From CAKVOD01 sp964489405 (GTDB lineage: Bacteria; Bacillota; Clostridia; Christensenellales; UBA1242): DNA of 23,997 nt. Shown piece by piece: positions 7,569 through 14,738 of this stretch. The stretch spans positions 1-23,997 of the forward strand of contig CAZAYL010000017.1 in the NCBI GenBank assembly GCA_964489405.1, given 5' to 3'. Below the pieces are notes generated by a model. It saw only the letters and a program-made list of their open reading frames with translations, was not told the origin of the DNA and ran no database searches. The stretch's first letter is position 1; each line of letters opens with the position of its first letter. A program made the translations under genes and the position numbers.

Positions 7569-8558
7569 CTATACAACAAAATGTCTCAAAATATTGCGAA
7601 TAACATTCTTGTTTTCTTTATATATTCGCGTTAAATTTTGCGCACCAATCGGGTGCGCTAATGCATCATCCCCGACTTCAATCGTGAAGGCTGGGATTTT
7701 TAATTTCTCAATGCAATAATCTTTGAAGCCCCCCGCACTCAATGCACTTACATCAACAATTTTGTATTTTGTTGTCCTTTCTATTATCTCCGCAATTTTT
7801 TTGTCGCGCAAAAAAGTTTTTTCATCTTGATGAAATTGATAATATATTTCTTGTCCCTTGCAGTGATAACTAATCGTTAAATTGGGCTTAATCTTATTTA
7901 CAAGTCCAACAAGCGCCCGCGTTTCAGGTTCAGAATTTGCCCCCCGCCCAATATAATTTTCCGCACCACACACTAAAGAATTTTTTACTCCCTTACCAAA
8001 ATGCGCATCAAAATTCACATTCAAATCTACACCATTCGCATTCGCTTTCCAAAGCGAAAAATCACGATTTCCCAAATTAAGTTCAATCAATCGATTTTTA
8101 ATTATCTTTGCTAAATTTTTCCCACTACTTTTTCGTATATCACAAAAAGTATCGCAGTCTAAATGCTTTATTGCCACCGAACACAATTCATCACTAATAA
8201 AATCAACCCCCTCAGCGCACAATCGCAAGCCATCTACATTGCTATTCGGCACAAAATACAACTCGTAATTGAGCTTCAAGAAAGGGTTGTGCGAGTAATT
8301 CATTTTCGATAATTCGCGGTATACCTGAACATAATAGTGTTCAATCAAGCGGAAAACCAAGAAAGTCGTAATATGTTCGCGCGCGTGTATCCCAGCCTGC
8401 ACTAAAATTTTTATCGGACGTTCGTTGTAATTCACGCGCTTAGTCAATCTATAATAATGCAGTGGATGATTAAATACAGTTCGCCCATAAATTTGCGGTT
8501 CAAGTCCAAAGTTTTTCAGTTCCGCAATTTTTTGCAAATAAAGTTCATATTCATTCAT
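7569..8558 (-). CDS. M14 family zinc carboxypeptidase-fold protein, peptidoglycan endopeptidase-like
   Basis: The 329-residue protein has the M14 zinc ligands HARE (His58, Glu61) and His232 (ISYHCKG), and the general base Glu294 in FTIEVG. The stretch WKANANGVDLNVNF (170-183) is typical of the gamma-D-glutamyl-diamino-acid endopeptidase group. In classical carboxypeptidases the Asn-Arg pair here binds the substrate C-terminus; in this protein the Arg position is Val181. No signal peptide is seen, so it likely acts in the cytoplasm, for example on muropeptides, or in the mother cell during sporulation (inference). The frame can be extended nine codons to 8585. I chose ATG 8558 because a TATAAT box ends six bases before it, implying a leaderless mRNA that excludes the upstream start. 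Confidence 0.8.
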   Translation of the reverse strand: MNEYELYLQKIAELKNFGLEPQIYGRTVFNHPLHYYRLTKRVNYNERPIKILVQAGIHAREHITTFLVFRLIEHYYVQVYRELSKMNYSHNPFLKLNYELYFVPNSNVDGLRLCAEGVDFISDELCSVAIKHLDCDTFCDIRKSSGKNLAKIIKNRLIELNLGNRDFSLWKANANGVDLNVNFDAHFGKGVKNSLVCGAENYIGRGANSEPETRALVGLVNKIKPNLTISYHCKGQEIYYQFHQDEKTFLRDKKIAEIIERTTKYKIVDVSALSAGGFKDYCIEKLKIPAFTIEVGDDALAHPIGAQNLTRIYKENKNVIRNILRHFVV

Positions 8559-8564
8559 AAAATT

Positions 8565-8594
8565 ATTATATGAGCACCCCAACATTTATGCCCA
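8565..8594 (-). promoter_or_regulatory. Promoter for a predicted leaderless M14 mRNA
   Basis: Read on the minus strand, TATAAT occupies 8570-8565, followed by AATTTT and then ATG at 8558. A weak -35 (TGGGCA, 8594-8589) is 18 bases upstream. There is no Shine-Dalgarno sequence. Confidence 0.5.
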
Positions 8595-8706
8595 CACAGA
8601 ACATAAAATGATAGGTATTTTCTCACAAAGTAAATTTTGCTGTAAACTTAAGAAATTACTTTGCAAATTAAGATAATAGGAAAATCATAAAATATCAAAA
8701 AATATT

Positions 8707-8734
8707 TTGAAAAACAAAAAAAATATGGTAAAAT
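8707..8734 (+). promoter_or_regulatory. Promoter of ndk
   Basis: TTGAAA (8707-8712), a 16-base spacer and TAAAAT (8729-8734) preceded by TGG (extended -10). The leader is about 60 bases long and carries AAGGAG near 8786. Confidence 0.65.
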
Positions 8735-8800
8735 ATAACAAGTTTGAAAATAGAGCAATGTTTTTTTACTCTAAAATTACAAACAAGGAGATTTATTGAT

Positions 8801-9202
8801 ATGCAACAAACTTATATTATGCTTAAGCCAGACGCCATCAAGCGCGGGCTTATGGGCAAAATTATTTCAAGAATTGAAGACAAAGGCTTCAATATCGTGG
8901 ACGCCAAGATGTTCACACTCACACAATCACAACTTGAGGAGCATTACGCGCACTTGAAAGACAAACCATTTTTCCCTGAAATTGTGTCATATATGACAAG
9001 CGGACCAGTCTTAGGAATGATTGTTGAAGGCGACGACGTCATCGCAGGAATGCGCAAGCTAATGGGCGCAACAAAGTGGCTCGAAGCAGACGCAGGCACC
9101 ATACGTGGCGACTTCGCGTGCAATACGACGCAAAACCTCATACACGGTTCAGACGCGGAAGAAACTGCAAAAGCAGAAATCAAAAGATTTTTTGGGAAAT
9201 AA
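8801..9202 (+). CDS. ndk: Nucleoside diphosphate kinase
   Basis: Ndk balances nucleoside triphosphate pools by moving the gamma phosphate between nucleotides through a phosphohistidine. The protein begins MQQTYIMLKPDAIKRGLMGK. The active-site histidine lies in a variant near the end, NLIHGSDAEETAKAEI, matching the family's NxxHGSDS signature. The length of 133 residues is right for the short bacterial type. A longer frame from TTG 8744 exists, but AAGGAG lies eight bases before ATG 8801 and the family N-terminus begins there. It stands alone with its own promoter and terminator. It is functionally related to tmk nearby, since both act in dNTP synthesis. Confidence 0.96.
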   Translation: MQQTYIMLKPDAIKRGLMGKIISRIEDKGFNIVDAKMFTLTQSQLEEHYAHLKDKPFFPEIVSYMTSGPVLGMIVEGDDVIAGMRKLMGATKWLEADAGTIRGDFACNTTQNLIHGSDAEETAKAEIKRFFGK

Positions 9203-9208
9203 AATCTA

Positions 9209-9239
9209 GGACAACATTGCTTTTGTTGCCCTTTTTTTT
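9209..9239 (+). terminator. Intrinsic terminator of ndk
   Basis: GGACAACA (9209-9216) pairs with TGTTGCC (9224-9230) with one bulged A, followed by C and eight T. Confidence 0.75.
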
Positions 9240-9385
9240 GCACAAAAAATTGTTCATATAATAGATATTGAGAGTGGAAAAATATCCAATATATTTTATC
9301 TCCAATCCCAACATTTATTATTACTGCCCAAATTCATTACGCAAAGCAAATATTTTATAATTGACAAACTTCAGGAGATGAAATT

Positions 9386-9715
9386 ATGAAAAATTACCTA
9401 ATCAGCGGGAAATTCCGCGAAATTCTAATAAGATTAATTGACGACCCCTTTGGTAAAACTGACCTTGCCGAACTTTGCGACGTCATCCCATTTGAGGACG
9501 GACAAGAAGAAATTTTCATCGAAGACGGGCATTGCTTCGTCCGCCACTCAAACACCTACGCAACGTTTTTCTACGTCGACGGCAGGGAAATAAGCAACTA
9601 CGAATTGATCCGTCGCATTGTTATGAGATATGGCGTCGATTTATTAGGCAAAGACGAACGCTCCAAAGAGCACTTTGTCGATGAAGTCAAAGCGCTACTC
9701 CTAAAAGAAAAATGA
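9386..9715 (+). CDS. Small soluble protein of unknown function
   Basis: I do not recognise this 109-residue protein. It is acidic and soluble, with no membrane segment or cysteine-pair motif. The pattern of a beta-rich middle (EEIFIEDGHCFVRHSNTYAT, 50-69) flanked by helices suggests a small globular alpha/beta fold. It is preceded by TATAAT at 9356-9361 and by CAGGAGATG, a good ribosome binding site nine bases before the start. It appears to be a single-gene transcript between ndk and lspA, both with their own promoters. Its codon use resembles that of its neighbours, which supports a genuine gene. Confidence 0.65.
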   Translation: MKNYLISGKFREILIRLIDDPFGKTDLAELCDVIPFEDGQEEIFIEDGHCFVRHSNTYATFFYVDGREISNYELIRRIVMRYGVDLLGKDERSKEHFVDEVKALLLKEK

Positions 9716-9722
9716 TGTTACA

Positions 9723-9745
9723 AAGTGCCCCTATAGGGTTCACTT
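9723..9745. repeat. Short GC-richer hairpin after the unknown gene
   Basis: AAGTG (9723-9727) and CACTT (9741-9745) flank CCCTATAGGG, giving a near-perfect palindrome that could fold as a hairpin with T-rich sequence about 13 bases later. It may be a weak terminator. The rest of 9746-9948 is AT-rich and shows no further gene. Confidence 0.45.
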
Positions 9746-9948
9746 CAGCTATACATTTTTCTTTTTTTATCACTTGCGTATAACAAAATAACCACACCCA
9801 TATATTTTTAGTATAATAAAAAATTATCTACAAAATAAATTTTCGCACACTCTAAAGTTGTATCCACAAAGGGAATCTGACAAAATCACAAAAAAAAACT
9901 GAAAATCCAACTAAATTGGTGCATTAAAAAAGGTATAAATGAATACAG

Positions 9949-9977
9949 TTGACAAAAGTTTGAATAATAAGTAAAAT
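9949..9977 (+). promoter_or_regulatory. Near-consensus promoter for a leaderless lspA-rluD mRNA
   Basis: TTGACA (9949-9954), exactly 17 bases, then TAAAAT (9972-9977). The ATG of lspA begins after six more bases (AATAGT). With the usual start site seven bases after the -10 box, the first transcribed base is the A of the start codon. No Shine-Dalgarno sequence is present. Confidence 0.75.
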
Positions 9978-9983
9978 AATAGT

Positions 9984-10676
9984 ATGATTAATGAAGAAGA
10001 GAAAGAAGAAAGAGTTGAGAATGCAAATGCTGACGGTGGCGGAGTCGAAATTTCGGCGTCCGAATTGGAAAATAAGACTGGAAATGAGCAAATGCCTAAT
10101 ACATTTCAAGCTACTTCGCTAAGGGAACAGATTTTAACTTTCTTTGCAAAGTGTAGGAGTAAAGAGTACTATCGAAAAGGTCTAGAGTTAAAATGGACGC
10201 AATATGTTGTATTTTTTGCTATAGTTGCGATAGTTTTGGCGCTTGATTTGGTACTTAAATCAGTGTTTGACGGCAAAGTGTCGACGTTTATCGCGGGGCT
10301 TGTCAGCATAGACGGGAATGCACACAACACGGGCGCTGCCTTTTCGATGTTTTCAAATGCAACAAATGCACTATTGATATTTTCTATCATATTTGTTGTG
10401 TTGTTTTTGCTGTATGAGTTTTTTACAATGACAACGCTAAAAGGATACCTATACTATATTTCTTTTTCGCTTATTCTGGGTGGTACACTCGGCAATTTAG
10501 TCGACCGCTTGGCTTTTGGTTATGTGCGCGACTTTATTCGTCTTGAATTCATCGATTTTCCGATTTTCAACATTGCTGATTGCGCCTTGACAATTGGGGT
10601 TATATTGCTTGTTGTGTGGGTGTTGTTCATCGAACCACGTCAAGCAAAGTCAAGCGCTAGGAAGCAAAAGAGGTAA
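9984..10676 (+). CDS. lspA: Lipoprotein signal peptidase (signal peptidase II)
   Basis: LspA is the membrane aspartyl protease that removes signal peptides from diacylglyceryl prolipoproteins. Four membrane helices are visible from residue 72 on. Conserved motifs are HNTGAAF (114-120), GNLVDR with catalytic Asp174, and FNIADC with catalytic Asp199. The first conserved box, usually DQxxK, reads DLVLK (88-92), with Leu at the usual Gln. The protein is 230 residues, about 65 more than typical, because of a polar acidic N-terminal extension (1-68) with no membrane segment. The extension is not a start-site error in any obvious way, since the only good promoter sits just before this ATG. rluD follows two bases after the stop, the common lspA-rluD pair. 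Confidence 0.93.
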   Translation: MINEEEKEERVENANADGGGVEISASELENKTGNEQMPNTFQATSLREQILTFFAKCRSKEYYRKGLELKWTQYVVFFAIVAIVLALDLVLKSVFDGKVSTFIAGLVSIDGNAHNTGAAFSMFSNATNALLIFSIIFVVLFLLYEFFTMTTLKGYLYYISFSLILGGTLGNLVDRLAFGYVRDFIRLEFIDFPIFNIADCALTIGVILLVVWVLFIEPRQAKSSARKQKR

Positions 10677-10678
10677 AT

Positions 10679-11614
10679 ATGGAAGAAAATCAACTAGATT
10701 TTGACGAAATTACGACTTTGATATTTAACGGCGAAAGTCAAGAACGTCTTGACACATATCTTGCAAAAGTTTTTGCACAGTCCTCACGCTCTCAAATCAA
10801 GAAGCATATCGATTGCGGAGATATTTTAGTCAACAACAAGGTTGCTAAAGCGGGTTATGCGCTCCAAAATGGCGATGAAATAACTATTTCGAGTCTAACA
10901 CCGCCCCCAATGGACATAGCGCCCGAAAATATCCCCCTTGACATTGTCTTTGAGAATGATGACTATGCTGTCATTAATAAGCCACAAGGAATGGTTGTCC
11001 ACCCCGCCGTTGGCAATACTAACGGCACACTCGTCAATGCGCTCTTGTACCGAATAAAACATTTAAGTCAAATCAACGGGCAAGTGCGCCCAGGCATTGT
11101 GCACCGACTCGACAAGGACACATCAGGGTTGCTCGTCATTGCCAAGAATGATGTTGCACATCGCAATTTAGCAAAGCAAATTGAATCGAAAGAATGCAAA
11201 CGCTTCTATCTTGCACTTGTCGAAGGTGTTGTCAAGGATGAAAACGGAATAGTCGAAACAAATCTTGCGCGCGACCCTAACGACCGAAAACGCTTTGCCG
11301 TTTGTCCAAACACTGTCGGGAAACACGCGATAACTTTGTACAAAGTTCTCAAAAGGTATAGAAATCACACCTTACTTGAATGTGAACTAAAGACAGGGCG
11401 CACACACCAAATTCGGGTTCATTGCAAACACATTGGGCACCCTATCGTTGGGGATGCAACATATGGTTACCGAAAGCAACAATTTAAGTTGAATGGACAA
11501 CTCTTGCACGCTTACAAACTTATTCTCACCGACCCCGCAAACAGAGAAATAAAGGAGTTTACTATTCCGCTCCCAAACTATTTCGAGAGTGTTCTTGATA
11601 AATTACAAAAGTAG
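10679..11614 (+). CDS. rluD: RluD-type 23S rRNA pseudouridine synthase
   Basis: The 311-residue enzyme isomerises uridines in 23S rRNA to pseudouridine; the RluD type acts on helix 69. An N-terminal S4 RNA-binding domain (about 19-70, ERLDTYLAKVFAQSSRSQIK) is followed by the RluA-type catalytic domain with GIVHRLDKDTSGL, where Asp145 is the nucleophile. Further motifs are GRTHQIRVH and GDATYG. The gene is two bases downstream of lspA and must be co-transcribed. RlmH, encoded at 6211, methylates a pseudouridine that RluD makes in the same helix, so the window encodes two steps of one modification. A strong terminator follows. Confidence 0.9.
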   Translation: MEENQLDFDEITTLIFNGESQERLDTYLAKVFAQSSRSQIKKHIDCGDILVNNKVAKAGYALQNGDEITISSLTPPPMDIAPENIPLDIVFENDDYAVINKPQGMVVHPAVGNTNGTLVNALLYRIKHLSQINGQVRPGIVHRLDKDTSGLLVIAKNDVAHRNLAKQIESKECKRFYLALVEGVVKDENGIVETNLARDPNDRKRFAVCPNTVGKHAITLYKVLKRYRNHTLLECELKTGRTHQIRVHCKHIGHPIVGDATYGYRKQQFKLNGQLLHAYKLILTDPANREIKEFTIPLPNYFESVLDKLQK

Positions 11615-11657
11615 TTTGGTGGAACTCATTAAATTTTCAACACCATAATTAAATATC

Positions 11658-11695
11658 AAAATAAGCGCAAAAGTGAATAACTATGCGCTTATTTT
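11658..11695 (+). terminator. Intrinsic terminator of lspA-rluD
   Basis: AAAATAAGCGCA (11658-11669) pairs perfectly over 12 bases with TGCGCTTATTTT (11684-11695), with a 14-base loop. Being A-rich on one side and T-rich on the other, it may work in both directions. Confidence 0.8.
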
Positions 11696-11702
11696 AGTAT
11701 TT

Positions 11703-11789
11703 TGCGAAATTTTATTTAAGTTCTGAAATAAAATTTGATATGAAGTTTGCTTTGCAAAATTGCTAAAATTTGCTTAACTAAATTTCGCA
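11703..11789. repeat. Cluster of AT-rich inverted repeats with competing pairings
   Basis: AAATTTTATTT (11707-11717) and AAATAAAATTT (11726-11736) form a perfect 11-bp hairpin with an 8-base loop. TGCGAAATTT (11703-11712) can pair instead with AAATTTCGCA (11780-11789). Between them GCAAA (11754-11758) pairs with TTTGC (11769-11773). No open frame is present. It may be degenerate terminator sequence or a small RNA; nothing in it identifies a known family. Confidence 0.5.
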
Positions 11790-11880
11790 GTTAGTTATAG
11801 TGTAACTTATTTTTAAAGTTAACGTATTTCAAAACTTGACAAAATAATGGCAAAAATTACAAATTAAAAGGTTAAAAGTG

Positions 11881-11909
11881 TGGACAAAATTATTAAAACT
11901 TGCTATAAT
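11881..11909 (+). promoter_or_regulatory. Promoter upstream of the small membrane protein pair
   Basis: TGGACA (11881-11886), a 17-base spacer and TATAAT (11904-11909) with TGC upstream (extended -10). The start should be near 11916, giving a leader of about 139 bases. Confidence 0.75.
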
Positions 11910-11929
11910 ATAGCATAACGGAAGTAGAG

Positions 11930-12031
11930 TCGCAAGGCTTTGCGAACGATTGACTACTTTTTAGTAGTCGCAATGTTTTGTTTGTTGCTCGTATGGTTGT
12001 TTCATTCAAAACTTTTATGACCAAACAAAGC
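11930..12031 (+). promoter_or_regulatory. Structured 5' leader of the gene at 12055
   Basis: Three stems follow each other in the predicted leader. TCGCAA (11930-11935) pairs with TTGCGA (11940-11945). GACTACT (11952-11958) pairs with AGTAGTC (11963-11969) around TTTT. GTTTTGTTTG (11975-11984) pairs with CAAACAAAGC (12022-12031). The GAAAGGAG ribosome binding site comes about ten bases after the last stem. I cannot match this to a known riboswitch; it may be a regulatory leader of unknown type. Confidence 0.5.
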
Positions 12032-12054
12032 AAATAAATTGAAAGGAGAAAATT

Positions 12055-12339
12055 ATGGCAAAAGGTGATTTTGGAAAATTTTTAAATATTCTTGCATACA
12101 TCAGTATCGTGCTAGTCGCAGTGGCACTTGTTTTGTCAAAGATTTTAGGATGGGCGAAAGCAGGGCAGGACATCGCAAGCGCGATGCAATTGGTCGCAAA
12201 TATCCTTGCATATTTCATTACTGCAGTAGCTGCCTTTTATTATGTTAGGAGCAAGAAAAATATATGGTTCACAGTCGTGTACATCGTATGTCTTGTGTTA
12301 ATCATAGTGTTTATTTGCTTAATTGGTTTTAACGTATAA
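12055..12339 (+). CDS. Small membrane protein, three predicted helices
   Basis: The 94-residue protein is mostly hydrophobic, with likely helices at about 9-31, 43-63 and 69-92. A short basic stretch (RSKKN) sits between the last two. No enzyme motif is visible and I do not recognise the family. It has its own promoter, a long structured leader and a good ribosome binding site (GAAAGGAG). The next gene starts two bases after its stop and also encodes a small membrane protein, so the two products may act together. The unit lies just before tig-clpP-clpX, but a terminator separates them. Confidence 0.65.
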   Translation: MAKGDFGKFLNILAYISIVLVAVALVLSKILGWAKAGQDIASAMQLVANILAYFITAVAAFYYVRSKKNIWFTVVYIVCLVLIIVFICLIGFNV

Positions 12340-12341
12340 TT

Positions 12342-12695
12342 ATGAAAGAACGACAAAAAACATTACTCATAATAATGGCGTGCTTTGCTGGTGGCGCATT
12401 GCTGTTTCTGGGGTTGTCGAAAATAGAGCCCGCATTATTAATGGTTGGGCTTGCGCTACTTTCTGCATTTTTTGGTTTGCTCACATTTATGAGTATTACA
12501 AAATTGCGCAAAGACGAACAGCAGGCTCGCAACCGTGAAATTGAAGAACTAATGAACACCGATGACGACGATATAGTCATTGAGTCGAACAAAAAGAAAC
12601 GACTAAATTTTGACAAGTATAGCTATGTTGTGCTCAGTGTGATTGCAACAATTGTGGCAGTATATATGTTCATTCGTTCTATAATATCTTTTTGA
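12342..12695 (+). CDS. Small membrane protein with cytoplasmic acidic loop
   Basis: The 117-residue protein has two N-terminal hydrophobic helices (about 7-24 and 29-53). A charged segment follows (54-90), including LRKDEQQARNREIEELMN and an acidic run of Asp, then a final helix (95-116). The family is unknown. There is no ribosome binding site in the two-base gap after the upstream gene, so translation probably depends on reinitiation after that gene. The stop codon TGA (12693-12695) is itself the first part of the terminator stem. Confidence 0.65.
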   Translation: MKERQKTLLIIMACFAGGALLFLGLSKIEPALLMVGLALLSAFFGLLTFMSITKLRKDEQQARNREIEELMNTDDDDIVIESNKKKRLNFDKYSYVVLSVIATIVAVYMFIRSIISF

Positions 12696-12715
12696 GCGAG
12701 AATTCGCTCATTTTT
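12693..12715 (+). terminator. Intrinsic terminator overlapping the stop codon
   Basis: TGAGCGA (12693-12699) and TCGCTCA (12704-12710) form a perfect 7-bp stem with loop GAAT and then TTTTT. The stem starts on the stop codon of the upstream gene, and tig begins 20 bases later. No clear separate promoter for tig is seen, so some read-through is likely. Confidence 0.75.
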
Positions 12716-12734
12716 ATCAAACTAGGAGAAAAAA

Positions 12735-14030
12735 ATGGAAAATAAAATTATTAGTCAAAATGAAGAGAAAATTGTTATGTCCCTCGAAATGAACGCAGAA
12801 GAATGGGACAAGGCTTTGCAAACTGCTTACGAAAAAATGCGTAGCAAATACAATATTGAAGGCTTTAGAAAAGGGAAAGCCCCGCGTAAAGTAATCGAAA
12901 AATTTTATGGCGAAAAAGTGTTTTTTGATGAAGCGTTCAACAATTCAGTTTCTGAGTTCTATATCAAGTATTTACAAGAGAATAAGGACATCAAACCTTT
13001 GAATAGCTACCCTGATTTAAAAATTGACGACATAAGCGATACAGGGTTCAAAGTAACAATGACGATTGCTCTAACGCCGAAAGTAGAACTTGGCGCATAC
13101 AAAGGACTTGAAATTAAGAGAATTAAATACGAAGTTTCGGATGAAGACGTTGAAAATGAAATCAAACGTATGCTTGAAGCGCAAGCAACCGAAGTCGAAT
13201 GCGACCTTGACAAAATGGTTGAAAATGGAGATGTTGCAGTCATTGATTTTGATGGAACAATCGACGGCGAAAGATTTGATGGCGGGCTCAGCGAAGACTA
13301 TCCACTCGAAATCGGTAGCCATACATTCATCGATACCTTTGAAGAACAACTGGTCGGACTTAAGAAAGGCGACACAAAGGACGTCAAAGTAAAATTCCCT
13401 GAAGACTATGGTGCTAAAAACTTGGCGGGCAAAGACGCAGTTTTCTATGTAACAATCAAAGAAATCAAGCAAAAGAAGTTGCCAGAACTTGACAACGACT
13501 TTGTCAAAACGCTTGGCGAATTCGAGGATGTGAACGCATTGCGCGCGTTCATCCGCTCAGCTCTTGCAAAACATGCTGAACAACGCGCTCAACACGAAAC
13601 AGAGAATGCGCTTGTCAGTATGATTGTCGAAAAAAGTTCAGTTAATATCCCCCAAGAAATGATAGACGCACAATTAGAAAATATGATGCGCGACATCGAA
13701 TATAGATTGATGTATCAAGGGGTTTCGCTTGAGCAATACGCCAAATTGTCTGGCACGACAGTCGAAAAATTGAAAGAAGATAGACGCGACGATGCCAAGA
13801 AGTCAGTTAAGACAAGACTTGTTCTCGAAAAAATTATTGAAGATGAGAAAATGGAAATTACAGCCGAAGAAGTCGACAATAAAATGCAAGAACTTGCAAA
13901 AAATTCCAATAAATCATTTGAAGAATTTAAAAAATCACTTCCAAAACAACAACTTGACTATATAATTAATGATGTTATTGTCAATAAACTATATGACTAT
14001 CTCGCAAGTCAAAACACTTTCATTGATTAG
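12735..14030 (+). CDS. tig: Trigger factor, ribosome-associated chaperone
   Basis: Trigger factor binds the ribosome exit tunnel and shields nascent chains. The 431-residue protein has the expected length and order. The N-terminal ribosome-binding domain carries the signature GFRKGKAPR (43-51). A peptidyl-prolyl isomerase (FKBP-like) domain lies at about 150-245, with GDVAVIDFDGTIDGERFDGG near its start. A helical C-terminal chaperone domain runs to the end. The ribosome binding site AGGAGA is seven bases before the ATG. An 8-base inverted repeat (14022-14029 with 14051-14058) spans the stop codon but lacks a clean T-run. The clpP and clpX genes follow in the common tig-clpP-clpX order. Confidence 0.97.
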   Translation: MENKIISQNEEKIVMSLEMNAEEWDKALQTAYEKMRSKYNIEGFRKGKAPRKVIEKFYGEKVFFDEAFNNSVSEFYIKYLQENKDIKPLNSYPDLKIDDISDTGFKVTMTIALTPKVELGAYKGLEIKRIKYEVSDEDVENEIKRMLEAQATEVECDLDKMVENGDVAVIDFDGTIDGERFDGGLSEDYPLEIGSHTFIDTFEEQLVGLKKGDTKDVKVKFPEDYGAKNLAGKDAVFYVTIKEIKQKKLPELDNDFVKTLGEFEDVNALRAFIRSALAKHAEQRAQHETENALVSMIVEKSSVNIPQEMIDAQLENMMRDIEYRLMYQGVSLEQYAKLSGTTVEKLKEDRRDDAKKSVKTRLVLEKIIEDEKMEITAEEVDNKMQELAKNSNKSFEEFKKSLPKQQLDYIINDVIVNKLYDYLASQNTFID

Positions 14031-14129
14031 ATTGCTTTTGTTGAAATCGTTAATCAATATTTATTATGACAAGAAAGTAGTTTTGATATAGCAATTTTAT
14101 GAGAAAAAAAACAAAACAAGGAGTAAATT

Positions 14130-14726
14130 ATGTTGATACCATCAGTTATAGAAAAGAATTCAAACGGCATATTCAATTATGACATCTACTCGCGCTTATT
14201 AGAGGATAGAATAATTTTTTTACCGCCAAATCCAATCGATGCGGACATCGCAAACTCCGTTATCGCGCAATTATTGTATCTTGAATCAAAGGACAAAGAT
14301 AAAGATATATTTCTTTATATCAATAATCCGGGTGGCGAAGTCTATAGCGGTATGGCAATCATCGACACAATGAATTTCATTTCTTGCGATGTTTCAACCA
14401 TTTGTGTAGGGCTTGCCGCCTCTATGGCGTCATTGATTTTGGCGAGTGGAACAAAAGGCAAACGCTTTGCACTTCCACACAGTAGGATAATGATTCATCA
14501 ACCGCACGGCTATGCGCAAGGGCAAACAACAGACATTCTCATTCAAGCAAATGAGTCGCAAAGAGTCAAAGAAGAGAGCGTCAAGATTTTGATGAACGCC
14601 ACAGGCAGAACATTCGACGAAGTGATGAAAGACGTGGACCGCGACAACTATATGACTTCACTCGATGCAAAGGCGTACGGAATAATTGACAACGTTATGT
14701 CGACGCGCCCAACCCAAACAAAATAA
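14130..14726 (+). CDS. clpP: ATP-dependent Clp protease, proteolytic subunit
   Basis: ClpP forms the 14-subunit barrel that degrades proteins fed by ClpX or other Clp ATPases. The 198-residue protein has the catalytic triad in place: Ser98 in GLAASMASL, His123 in MIHQPHG, and Asp172 in DRDNYM. The oxyanion region NNPGGEVYSGMAI (65-77) is normal. The N-terminal propeptide is short. CAAGGAG lies eight bases before the ATG. The clpX start follows 12 bases after the stop, so the two partners are co-transcribed. No CtsR or CIRCE operator is visible upstream in 14031-14129. Confidence 0.97.
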   Translation: MLIPSVIEKNSNGIFNYDIYSRLLEDRIIFLPPNPIDADIANSVIAQLLYLESKDKDKDIFLYINNPGGEVYSGMAIIDTMNFISCDVSTICVGLAASMASLILASGTKGKRFALPHSRIMIHQPHGYAQGQTTDILIQANESQRVKEESVKILMNATGRTFDEVMKDVDRDNYMTSLDAKAYGIIDNVMSTRPTQTK

Positions 14727-14738
14727 CAAGGAGATTTT

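Noticed and set aside
8559..8585. Nine-codon N-terminal extension of the M14 gene to 8585
   Set aside because: A TATAAT box lies inside this stretch, six bases before ATG 8558, so the extension would not be transcribed from that promoter.
8744..8800. Extension of ndk to a TTG start 19 codons upstream
   Set aside because: The extra residues are not part of the Ndk family, and a clear AAGGAG lies eight bases before ATG 8801.
13071..13472. Open frame of 133 codons on the minus strand within tig
   Set aside because: It lies wholly inside the trigger factor coding region, has no family resemblance and no promoter or ribosome binding site.
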